64,000 nt of DNA from Bryobacterales bacterium (GTDB lineage Bacteria; Acidobacteriota; Terriglobia; Bryobacterales; Bryobacteraceae), in NCBI GenBank assembly GCA_020846745.1, contig JADLDI010000043.1, forward strand, positions 1 to 64,000, read 5' to 3'. The position numbers and the translations under genes are program-made. The notes under the pieces were generated by a model that had not been told where the DNA came from, ran no database searches, and worked only from the letters and a program-made list of their open reading frames with translations. This document shows, in pieces, positions 9,351-17,959 of this stretch. Every line of letters begins with the position of its first letter. The stretch's first letter is position 1.

Positions 9351-10787
9351 TTAAGGCCGGCCGGTGATATCGAGAGCGATCACGCTCGCGATGCGGTCGG
9401 GCGCGGCGGAGCCTGTGTTGATGGTTGTCGCACCGGCGGCGCTGGTGACGGGCAGCGTCTTCCCGGTGGCGAGCAGGCGTGCCACGGCTAACTTGCCGCC
9501 ATTGACGGGAACCACCAGTTTGCCGTCCTTGGGCCAATCGAAGACGTGCAGATACAGGCGTGTCTTTCCGCCGGGCAGGGCTTTGCGCGTGCAGCGCCCC
9601 CAGTCGAGTTTCTGGAACGGACTGGCTGACGTCGCATAGATCGATTCGCCGTTGACACGCATCCAGGCGCCGATCGCTTTCATCGATTCAATACTTTCAA
9701 CAGGTACGCTGCCGTCCGCCTTGGGACCGATGTTGAGCAGGTAATTGCCGCCTTTGCTCGCGATATCGATGAGGTTGCGGATGAGGGTTTCCGCGGATTT
9801 CCAGTCGCGGTCGTGCTCGTTGTAGCCCCAGGTGGTGTTCATGGTCATGCAGGTTTCCCAATCGACACCCGGCATGCCGGTGGCGGGAATATGCTGCTCA
9901 GGCGTGATGAAGTCGCCGTATTTGGGATTCAGTTGAGGCGCGATGGCGGCAGTACCCATGCCGGTGAAGCCGGCTTCTGGGATGCGGAACAGGCGATTGT
10001 TCTGGATGACGCGCGGCTGCTTTGATCGCACCAACGACATGAGTTCAGTGGCACGCCAGGCCTGGTCACCCTGAAAGTCGACAGCACTGAAATCCCACCA
10101 CAAGATATCGATGGGGCCGTAGTTGGAGACGAGTTCGTTGACCTCGTCATGCAGGTACTGTTGGTAGATGGCATGGTTGCGCTTTCCGTTCGGATAAGGC
10201 GATCCCTTGAGCGGATGCGGCAACTGTTTGGAAAGGGCGTACTCGTACTGGTCGTGATGCCAATCGATCATCGAATGATAGAAGCCGACCTTGAGGCCTT
10301 CGGCGCGAGCGGCATCGACGAACTCCTTAATCAAATCGCGGTGCAGCACGGACCCGGCGTCATAATCGCTGACCTTCGAATCGTGCAGCGCAAAGCCGTC
10401 GTGGTGTTTCGACGTGAGGACAACGTACCGGGCTCCGGCTTCGCGGGCCAGGCGGGCCCATTCTCGGGCAAAGTTCGGCTTGGGCTTGAACTGTGGGATC
10501 GCACGTGCGGCGTAGGTGGCCGTGTCGGCCTTGACGCGTTGCTGAATCCACTCCATACCGCCTTTGTTGCCCACCGGCTTCCCTTCCCACGTTCCGGCCA
10601 GTGCGGAATAAAGTCCCCAATGGACAAACATGCCGAAGCGGGCCTCACGCCACCACTTCATGCGCGCATCGCGCTGCGCCGGCGTTTCGGGGGCCGGTTG
10701 GGCGATTCCTACTCGTGCGGCGCCGACAATCAAAAGTGCAATAACTGCAGCGCTCATCAACTTCTTAACGGATGCTGGGCCGGACAT
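9351..10787 (-). CDS. Alpha-L-fucosidase (GH29)
   Basis: MKWWREARFGMFVHWGLYSALAGTWEGK, YVVLTSKHHDGFALHDSKVSDYD, PIDILWWDFS, GGNYLLNIGPKADGSVP. Confidence 0.93.
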   Translation of the reverse strand: MSGPASVKKLMSAAVIALLIVGAARVGIAQPAPETPAQRDARMKWWREARFGMFVHWGLYSALAGTWEGKPVGNKGGMEWIQQRVKADTATYAARAIPQFKPKPNFAREWARLAREAGARYVVLTSKHHDGFALHDSKVSDYDAGSVLHRDLIKEFVDAARAEGLKVGFYHSMIDWHHDQYEYALSKQLPHPLKGSPYPNGKRNHAIYQQYLHDEVNELVSNYGPIDILWWDFSAVDFQGDQAWRATELMSLVRSKQPRVIQNNRLFRIPEAGFTGMGTAAIAPQLNPKYGDFITPEQHIPATGMPGVDWETCMTMNTTWGYNEHDRDWKSAETLIRNLIDIASKGGNYLLNIGPKADGSVPVESIESMKAIGAWMRVNGESIYATSASPFQKLDWGRCTRKALPGGKTRLYLHVFDWPKDGKLVVPVNGGKLAVARLLATGKTLPVTSAAGATTINTGSAAPDRIASVIALDITGRP

Positions 10788-10892
10788 AATTCCAAGATAA
10801 CCGACTTTACGATACGGAAACCTGTATGGTGCACGGACTTGGAAAACAACTAAGCGGACCGGCGCGTTCTCCGTATCTTCTACACTGGGTTC

Positions 10893-13001
10893 ATGGCCGC
10901 CCGTGGACGTCGCAACGCCGCCGTCTCAACCCCCCCCGCCGCTATCCCTGCTGCGCCTTCCTTAAACGACCCCGCGCTGTACATTAACCGGGAATTATCG
11001 CTGCTCGAATTTCAGCGGCGAGTTCTTGAGGAAGCGCAAGATGCGGCGAATCCGCTGCTCGAGCGCATCAAATTCTTATCGATTCTCGGGTCGAACCTGG
11101 ATGAGTTCTACATGGTCCGTGTGGCGGGCCTGCAGAACCAGGTGGACGCCGGCATCCCGGAAACGGGTCCCGACGGCATGACGCCGGCCCAGCAACTGGA
11201 GGCCATCCGCGCCGCCTTTGTGGAACTCTGGGAAACCGCCCACGCCTGCCTGAGCGATCTGCTGGCGCAGTTGAAGGACCAGGATATTTTCGTCCTCAAC
11301 TACGACCAACTCTCGGATACGCAGAAAGAACTCGCCGATCTTTACTATCAGGAGACGATTTACCCGGTTCTGACGCCACTGGCCGTCGATCCGGGACGCC
11401 CGTTTCCGCACATTTCAAACCTGTCGCTGAATTTGTCCGTCCTGATTCGCGGCAAGGACGGCGAAGAGCACTTCGCGCGCGTGAAGGTTCCGGATACGCT
11501 GCCGCAACTGGTCCCCCTGCAAAGCTCGCGCAAAGCGAAGGGTCCACTGTCGTTTGTGTGGCTGGAGCAACTGATTCAGGCCAATTTGCAGGCTTTGTTC
11601 CCGGGCATGGAAGTTGTGGAGTCATACCCGTTCCACGTGACGCGCGATGCGGACTCCGCGATTCAGGAACTGGAAAGCGGCGACTTGCTTGAGACCGTAG
11701 AAGAGGGCGTTCGGCAACGGCGGTTTGGGGCGGTGGTGCGATTGATCGTTGAAGCGGGCACGCCGGATGGACTGGTCGAAATCCTCACGCAAAATCTGGA
11801 AGTGGACGATGCCGACGTGTATCGGCTGGATGGTCCGATTGCGTTGTCGCGGTTGCGCAATCTCGGCTCGCTTGATCGGCCTAATCTCAAAGACACTCCA
11901 TTCGTTGCCCGCCCCCTGCAGGCGAAGGCGGACGACGAAGACATCTTTGCCCAGATCCGCCGCGGCGATATCCTCTTGCATCACCCGTTCGATTCCTTCC
12001 AACCGGTGGTGGACTTCCTGCGGACCGCCGCGAAAGACCCGCAGGTGCTGGCCATCAAGATGACGCTGTACCGCGTGGGCCGGAACTCGCCGGTGGTGGA
12101 GGCGCTGCTGGAGGCCATGGAATATGGCAAGCAGGTAGCGGTGCTCGTGGAGTTGAAAGCGCGGTTCGACGAAGAGTCGAACATCGAATGGGCCCGGGCG
12201 CTGGAACGCGAAGGCGTCCACGTCGTTTATGGGTTGATCGGCTTGAAGATCCACGCCAAGGTGTGCCTGGTGGTACGGCGCGAAGGCGACGTGATCCGCC
12301 GCTATGTCCACATGTCGACCGGGAACTACAACGCCGTAACGGCTCATCTTTACACGGACCTTGGCTTGTTCACCTGCGACCCCGAAATTGGCGCCGACGC
12401 TTCGGACCTTTTCAATTACCTGACAGGTTACTCCGCCAAGTCGGATTACAAGAAGTTATTGGTGGCTCCGATCAATTTGCGCAAGAGCCTGGAAGGCCTG
12501 ATTTCCCGGGAAATTGATCACGCGAGGGCCGGGCGCGCCGGCCGCGTGATCTTGAAGGCGAATTCCGTCGTTGACGGCCGGATCATTCGCCTGCTATACG
12601 CCGCTTCTCAGGCTGGAGTCCAGGTGGATCTGATCGCACGCGGAATTTGCGCGTTGCGGCCGGGCGTTCCGGGCGTTTCGGACAATGTCCGGGTGCGCTC
12701 GATTGTGGGCCGCTTTCTGGAGCATTCGCGCATCTTCTATTTCCACAACGGCGGCGACGAGGAGATCTACCTCGGGTCGGCCGACATTATGCCGCGTAAC
12801 ATCAACAGGCGCGTGGAAGTGCTGTTCCCGATTCAGAAAACGGCGCTGCGCCGGCAGATACGCGACCGAATACTCTCTGTCTATCTGGCCGACAATGTGA
12901 AAGCGCGTCAGATGGATTCGCAGGGCGTTTACCGCCACGCGGCGCGGGCCGCCAACGAAAAGCCTATCAATGCGCAACTCGCATTATTGAAAGCACGGTA
13001 A
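10893..13001 (+). CDS. ppk1: Polyphosphate kinase 1
   Basis: YINRELSLLEFQRRVLEEA, FLSILGSNLDEFYMVRVAGL, KMTLYRVGRNSPVVEALLEA, KIHAKVCLVVRREG, HMSTGNYNAVTAHLYTDLGLFT, STGNYN and SADIMPRNINRRVE. Confidence 0.96.
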   Translation: MAARGRRNAAVSTPPAAIPAAPSLNDPALYINRELSLLEFQRRVLEEAQDAANPLLERIKFLSILGSNLDEFYMVRVAGLQNQVDAGIPETGPDGMTPAQQLEAIRAAFVELWETAHACLSDLLAQLKDQDIFVLNYDQLSDTQKELADLYYQETIYPVLTPLAVDPGRPFPHISNLSLNLSVLIRGKDGEEHFARVKVPDTLPQLVPLQSSRKAKGPLSFVWLEQLIQANLQALFPGMEVVESYPFHVTRDADSAIQELESGDLLETVEEGVRQRRFGAVVRLIVEAGTPDGLVEILTQNLEVDDADVYRLDGPIALSRLRNLGSLDRPNLKDTPFVARPLQAKADDEDIFAQIRRGDILLHHPFDSFQPVVDFLRTAAKDPQVLAIKMTLYRVGRNSPVVEALLEAMEYGKQVAVLVELKARFDEESNIEWARALEREGVHVVYGLIGLKIHAKVCLVVRREGDVIRRYVHMSTGNYNAVTAHLYTDLGLFTCDPEIGADASDLFNYLTGYSAKSDYKKLLVAPINLRKSLEGLISREIDHARAGRAGRVILKANSVVDGRIIRLLYAASQAGVQVDLIARGICALRPGVPGVSDNVRVRSIVGRFLEHSRIFYFHNGGDEEIYLGSADIMPRNINRRVEVLFPIQKTALRRQIRDRILSVYLADNVKARQMDSQGVYRHAARAANEKPINAQLALLKAR

Positions 13002-13008
13002 CTCTCGC

Positions 13009-13830
13009 ATGCTTGAGAAACTAAATCTCGACCGCAAACTGTCGCGGGAAGACTTCAAACAGATACTCCCCGGCCTGCAGCGCCGCCTGTACGACCTGGA
13101 GAAGGCGTGCTGGGATAACCAGATATCATCGATCGTACTGTTTGAGGGGTGGGACGCAGCCGGGAAGGGCGGTGCGATCTCAACTGTTACGCAGCGATTG
13201 GACCCGCGCGGGTTCAAGCTCTATTCGATTGAGTTGCCGCGTACTTTTGAGCAGCACCGGCCGTGGCTGTACCGGTTTTGGTTGAAGGTTCCCAATCGAG
13301 GCGAGATGGTGATCTTCGATCAATCGTGGTATCTGCGTGTAATGCGCATGCGCGTGGATAAGTTGGTGAGTGAGAAAGAGTGGCGCGCCGCTTATCAGGA
13401 CATCAACGAATTCGAGCGCATGCTCGCCGACGACGGCACAGTGATTATCAAGTTCTTCCTCCACATTTCAAAGAAAGAGCAGAAGAAACGATTCGAAGCG
13501 ATTGCGGACGATCCGCTGGAATCGTGGCGGATTGATAAAGAGGCCTGGCGGCAGCACCGGCAGTATGACCGGTACTTGGAGGCGGCTGAAGAGATGCTGG
13601 AGTTGACGGAATCGGGTTTCGCCCCGTGGACGATTGTCGAGGCAACGTCGCGAGGGTTTGCCCGTAAGAAGATCTTCGACACGATCATTGGCGCGTTGGA
13701 GCATCGCCTGGGCGATAAGACGCCCGAGCCAACGCAGATCAGCCTGGAAGACGCATCGCATGACGCCGAACTTCGTAGTGCGATGGAATCGCTCGACCGG
13801 CAGGACGCCGCCAGCGGGGAGGATCGCTAG
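13009..13830 (+). CDS. PPK2 family polyphosphate kinase/phosphotransferase, variant Walker B
   Basis: VLFEGWDAAGKGGAIS (Walker A), variant VIFDQSWYLRVMRMRVDKL; starts 8 nt after the ppk1 stop. Confidence 0.88.
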   Translation: MLEKLNLDRKLSREDFKQILPGLQRRLYDLEKACWDNQISSIVLFEGWDAAGKGGAISTVTQRLDPRGFKLYSIELPRTFEQHRPWLYRFWLKVPNRGEMVIFDQSWYLRVMRMRVDKLVSEKEWRAAYQDINEFERMLADDGTVIIKFFLHISKKEQKKRFEAIADDPLESWRIDKEAWRQHRQYDRYLEAAEEMLELTESGFAPWTIVEATSRGFARKKIFDTIIGALEHRLGDKTPEPTQISLEDASHDAELRSAMESLDRQDAASGEDR

Positions 13831-14577
13831 ATGCTCGAAGCCCTCGACCTTACCCGCCATCTGAGCCACGACGAATATGTCAAGCAACTAACTCGCCGCC
13901 AGATCCAGTTACGGGAACTGGGCTATCAGGTGTATTTGCGGAAACGTCCCGTCGTTATTGTGTTCGAAGGATGGGACGCCGCCGGCAAGGGCGGCGCCAT
14001 CAAGCGGATTACAGAGAAGATCGATCCGCGCGGCTATGTCGTTTATCCCATCTCCGCACCGCATGGGGAAGATAAGACACGTCACTATCTCTACCGCTTC
14101 TGGCGGAGACTGCCCGAGTTAGGGCAGATCGCGATATTCGATCGGTCGTGGTACGGACGCGTCTTGGTCGAACGCGTCGAAGGGTTCGCCCAGGAAGCGG
14201 AATGGAAGCGCGCCTATAAAGAGATCAATTCGTTCGAACGCCAGTTGACCGACTTCGGCGCGATCGTGGTGAAGTACTGGATTCACATAACCCGCGAAGA
14301 GCAGCTCCGCCGGTTTGAAGAGCGCCAGCAGATCGGCTACAAAGCCTGGAAGCTGACCGAAGAAGACTGGCGCAATCGCGAGAAGTGGGGCGCATACGAA
14401 GATGCCGTCAACGAGATGCTGCTGAGGACCAGCACACGCACCGCTCCGTGGCATCTGATCGAAGGCAATGACAAGTACTGGGCCCGGGTGAAGATCCTGA
14501 AGATTCTGACGCAGACGTTGTCGAAAGATCTCGACTATAAGGCGGCTGATCCGCTGAAGCGGAAGAACGGCAAGTAG
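13831..14577 (+). CDS. ppk2: PPK2 family polyphosphate kinase/phosphotransferase
   Basis: VFEGWDAAGKGGAIKRITEKIDPRGY, AIFDRSWYGRVLVERVEGF, APWHLIEGNDKYWARVKIL; immediately abuts the previous gene. Confidence 0.92.
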   Translation: MLEALDLTRHLSHDEYVKQLTRRQIQLRELGYQVYLRKRPVVIVFEGWDAAGKGGAIKRITEKIDPRGYVVYPISAPHGEDKTRHYLYRFWRRLPELGQIAIFDRSWYGRVLVERVEGFAQEAEWKRAYKEINSFERQLTDFGAIVVKYWIHITREEQLRRFEERQQIGYKAWKLTEEDWRNREKWGAYEDAVNEMLLRTSTRTAPWHLIEGNDKYWARVKILKILTQTLSKDLDYKAADPLKRKNGK

Positions 14578-14617
14578 CCAAATTTGGAGGGTCTTCCCAA
14601 ACCGCCTCAACTTACGC

Positions 14618-14646
14618 TTGATATACGAAGATATTCGTAGTAATCT
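14618..14646 (+). promoter_or_regulatory. Predicted sigma70-type promoter with embedded BlaI-type operator
   Basis: TTGATA (14618-14623), 17-nt spacer containing inverted repeat TACGAA-GATA-TTCGTA (14624-14639), TAATCT (14641-14646), 8 nt before the blaI ATG. Confidence 0.6.
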
Positions 14647-14654
14647 CTTCGTAG

Positions 14655-15041
14655 ATGCCCGCGCCACCGCGACCGACTGACGCCGAACTCGAAATCCTTA
14701 CCATTCTCTGGACCCGTGGACCCTGTACCGTCCGCGATGTTCATGAAGCCGTGGTTCAGCGGAAACCTACGCAGTACACCACCATATTGAAGCTGATGCA
14801 GATTATGGCCGAGAAGGGGTTAGTGAAACGGGATCAATCCGAACGCGCGCACCGCTATGAGGCCGCGCGATCGAAGGAGTCGACACAGCGGCAGCTTGCG
14901 GGCGACCTGTTGAATCGCGCGTTCGAAGGCTCGGCGAAGAGCCTGCTAATCGGCGCCTTATCCGCGAAGAAAGCCTCGACGGAGGAACTGGCCGAAATGC
15001 GCCGGCTGTTGGACGAGTACGCAAAGGAGCACAAGCGATGA
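14655..15041 (+). CDS. blaI: BlaI/MecI family transcriptional repressor
   Basis: PTDAELEILTILWTRGPCTVRDVHEAV...PTQYTTILKLMQIMAEKGLVKRDQSERAHRYEA. Confidence 0.92.
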   Translation: MPAPPRPTDAELEILTILWTRGPCTVRDVHEAVVQRKPTQYTTILKLMQIMAEKGLVKRDQSERAHRYEAARSKESTQRQLAGDLLNRAFEGSAKSLLIGALSAKKASTEELAEMRRLLDEYAKEHKR

Positions 15042-16465
15042 TCTACGGCCTGGGCTGGGCGTTGATTCACTTTGTATGGCAAGGAACGGCCATCGCATTG
15101 GTGCTGGCGCTTGCGTTGGCGCTGGCCCGCTCGGGACGTGCGCGATATGCGTTGGCCTGCGTGGGATTGGCGGCGATGGCCGGTAGTTTCGGCGCGACGT
15201 TCATACTTTGGATGCCAGGCGCTAGCGGCAACTCTGGCGCAGTATCGTTCGCGCGGTCATCGGCGTCACCGGGCTTTGCGCTGGGCGCTCCGGGGTTCGA
15301 CTGGATGGCTCAACTGCAGTTCGCAATGCCATGGTTGGTTGCTTTGTGGATGGCGTGTGCCGCCATCTTGGGTGTTTATCGCGTGTTCGGATGGTTTGCT
15401 GTACGGCGGCTTCGCACCGTGGGTGTGTGTGTTCCGGGCGGCGCATGGAGGCAGCGCTTCGAACTGTTGCGGCAGCGCGCCGGAGTGTCACAGCCGGTGG
15501 TCCTGCTCGCGTCAGCCTTGGCAGAAATACCGATGGTGGTCGGCTTCCTCAAGCCAGTAGTCCTGTTGCCGGTCTCCGTACTAACGGCTTTACCTGCCGA
15601 GCAGTTAGAAGCAATTCTGGCGCACGAACTTGCTCATATTCGCCGCGCCGACTATCTGGTGAACTTACTGCAAACCCTCGTCGAAACTGTGCTGTTCTAT
15701 CATCCGGCGGTCTGGTGGACATCGCGAGTTATCCGGGTGGAACGCGAACACGCTTGCGACGACATCGTACTTGAACTGCAGGGCCATCCGCATAGTTATG
15801 CCAGCGCCCTGGTAAACCTGGAACATCAGCGCGCGGGGGCGCAGCGACTTGCCGTTGCCGCCACCGGAGGAGATCTTATGCATCGTATTGAACGTCTGCT
15901 TGGACAAGGCGAATCGGACAGGCGAGCGGCTTCGCTTCTTCCCGCGCTCGCAATCGTATTGGCGGCCTGCGGCACGCTCGCGTTCGCTTGGCAGGGCGCC
16001 ACGAAAGCAACTCCATACGAGAAATGGCTGAACGAGGATGTCGCTTACATTATCAAGCTCGATGAACGCAAGGCCTTTACGCGATTGCGCACCGATGAAG
16101 AACGCGATCGCTTCATCGAACAGTTCTGGCAGCGGCGCGATCCGACTCCGGGCGCCGCGCCGAATGAGTTTAAGGAAGAGCACTACCGCCGGATTGGCTA
16201 CGCTAACAAGCGATTCGGAACACAGTCGCGGGCGGGTTGGACTACTGATCGCGGCCGCATGTACATCACCTACGGTCCGCCGGATGAGATCGAGAGCCAT
16301 CCGCGTGACGGTTTCGAGAAGTGGCTTTATCACGAGATGAGAGGGCTCGGCGAGAGAGTCGTGTTCAGCTTCCATGACCCCGACAAGACCGGCGAGTATA
16401 GGATGAGCGGCCCTCCCAAGCCGCTTCATCCTCCCAAACCGATACCCCTCCACAAGTCTAAGTAG
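15038..16465 (+). CDS. BlaR1/MecR1-type M56 metallopeptidase fused to a GWxTD domain
   Basis: Overlaps blaI stop. LEAILAHELAHIRRADYLVNLLQTLVE (M56 HExxH), C-terminal EQFWQRRDPTPGAAPNEFKEEHYRRIGYAN...RAGWTTDRGRMYITYGPPDEIE (GWxTD). Confidence 0.9.
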   Translation: MIYGLGWALIHFVWQGTAIALVLALALALARSGRARYALACVGLAAMAGSFGATFILWMPGASGNSGAVSFARSSASPGFALGAPGFDWMAQLQFAMPWLVALWMACAAILGVYRVFGWFAVRRLRTVGVCVPGGAWRQRFELLRQRAGVSQPVVLLASALAEIPMVVGFLKPVVLLPVSVLTALPAEQLEAILAHELAHIRRADYLVNLLQTLVETVLFYHPAVWWTSRVIRVEREHACDDIVLELQGHPHSYASALVNLEHQRAGAQRLAVAATGGDLMHRIERLLGQGESDRRAASLLPALAIVLAACGTLAFAWQGATKATPYEKWLNEDVAYIIKLDERKAFTRLRTDEERDRFIEQFWQRRDPTPGAAPNEFKEEHYRRIGYANKRFGTQSRAGWTTDRGRMYITYGPPDEIESHPRDGFEKWLYHEMRGLGERVVFSFHDPDKTGEYRMSGPPKPLHPPKPIPLHKSK

Positions 16466-16922
16466 CCCGTGCTGCCAGTGCTCGTTTCAAACGCTCCCGT
16501 AGTAACTGAGTAATGGCGCGGTGGCACGTCAGGCATACGGTGCGGATATTATCGAGTCCGCATGTGCCGCCGCCCTCGGCCACCGGAATGATATGGTCGG
16601 CATCCCACAGATTTTTGCGGCGATTGAGTGGGACGCCTAACTCCTGGCAACGTAATTTATGGGCAGCCGGGTTGCGGCGGCGCAAGGTCCGTAACTCGCG
16701 CTCTAACTTCACGGTGTCGATGCCGCACCCGGCACAAACACCACGGTCGCGCTCGAACACCTTTTCGCGCAAGTAGCTCGGGTTGCTGCGCAGCTTCCAT
16801 TCGTGAACGCACATGTCGGAACAGAACGTCCGCCGGCGCCGTGGAATCGGTTTCTGGCACCACCGGCAGGCATCCAACCTGCCCTTGATCCATCCCCCGG
16901 CTAACTTGCGCTGGCTGGTCAC
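16458..16922 (-). CDS. HNH endonuclease domain protein
   Basis: CRWCQKPIPRRRRTFCSDMCVHEW zinc ribbon plus LWDADHIIPVAEGGGTCGLDNIRTVCLTCHRAIT. GTG start overlapping the TGA of the upstream aldo/keto reductase (GTGA). Confidence 0.85.
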   Translation of the reverse strand: MTSQRKLAGGWIKGRLDACRWCQKPIPRRRRTFCSDMCVHEWKLRSNPSYLREKVFERDRGVCAGCGIDTVKLERELRTLRRRNPAAHKLRCQELGVPLNRRKNLWDADHIIPVAEGGGTCGLDNIRTVCLTCHRAITQLLRERLKRALAARAT

Positions 16923-17863
16923 TGAAACGAAGCGATCTCCTCGATTTCCTGCGGCGATAGCCGGAACTCGGCCGCGCCGATCACGCCTTCCAACTGTCCC
17001 TTGTTTCGGAGACCCACAATGGCGGCGGTAACGGCCGTGTGGCGCAACGTCCACGCGATGGCGACTTCACCAGGCGTGCGGCCATGGCGGTCGCCGATTT
17101 CGCGCAGTTTTTCGACCAGGGCCAGGTTGCGCGACAGAAGCGGTTCCTGAAAGTTAGGCGTCCGCGGGCGAAAATCGTCGGGCGGCATCTGCGCAATCCG
17201 CTCGCGGGTCATCTTGCCCGTAAGCAGTCCGCTCTTCATGGGCGAATAAACGATAACGCCGATGTTGTTCTGCCGGCAATAGGGCAGCACGTCTGCCTCA
17301 ATGTCAGGTGTGATGATGTTGTACGGCGGTTGCAACGACGTGATCGGCGCGATGGCCGCCGCGCGCTTCAACTGCGAGACATTGAAGTTCGACACTCCGA
17401 TCCAGCGGACCTTGCCTTCTTCCTTCAGCCGGACCATCGTCTCCCAACCTTCTTCCACATCCTCGTCCGGTTCCGGCCAATGCATCTGATAGAGGTCGAT
17501 CACGTCCACCTTCAGGCGGCGTAGCGATTCCTCGCATTCGCGCCGCACGGAATCGCGCTTCAGGCTTTTGCCGATCTGCCGCTGCTCGTTCCACACGCGC
17601 GCACACTTGGTGAAGACGTACGGCCGGCGCGATACACCCTCCAGCGCCTTGGCGACCACCTCTTCGGCATGTCCGAGCCCGTAAACGGCGGCCGTATCGA
17701 TCCAGTTCAACCCGGCATCGAGAGCGGCGTGGATCGCGTCAATCGAGTCCTGATCCTCCTGATGCCCCCACCCAAAAGCCCAGTTCCCGCCCCCCATGGC
17801 CCACGCTCCAATGCCCAGCGGGGTAATGTGAAGATCGCTGTTTCCTAACTGCCGTGTCTGCAT
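16919..17863 (-). CDS. Aldo/keto reductase
   Basis: IGAWAMGG, ALDAGLNWIDTAAVYGLGHAEEVV, VDVIDLYQMHWPEPD, VRWIGVSNF. Confidence 0.93.
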   Translation of the reverse strand: MQTRQLGNSDLHITPLGIGAWAMGGGNWAFGWGHQEDQDSIDAIHAALDAGLNWIDTAAVYGLGHAEEVVAKALEGVSRRPYVFTKCARVWNEQRQIGKSLKRDSVRRECEESLRRLKVDVIDLYQMHWPEPDEDVEEGWETMVRLKEEGKVRWIGVSNFNVSQLKRAAAIAPITSLQPPYNIITPDIEADVLPYCRQNNIGVIVYSPMKSGLLTGKMTRERIAQMPPDDFRPRTPNFQEPLLSRNLALVEKLREIGDRHGRTPGEVAIAWTLRHTAVTAAIVGLRNKGQLEGVIGAAEFRLSPQEIEEIASFQ

Positions 17864-17959
17864 TCAACCATCAGACTAGCAGCAACTCGGCGATCGCCCA
17901 GATTGATACGATAAAGGTATGGCCTGGTAACGTAACCTACTTGTTCCACTAACCTCTCA

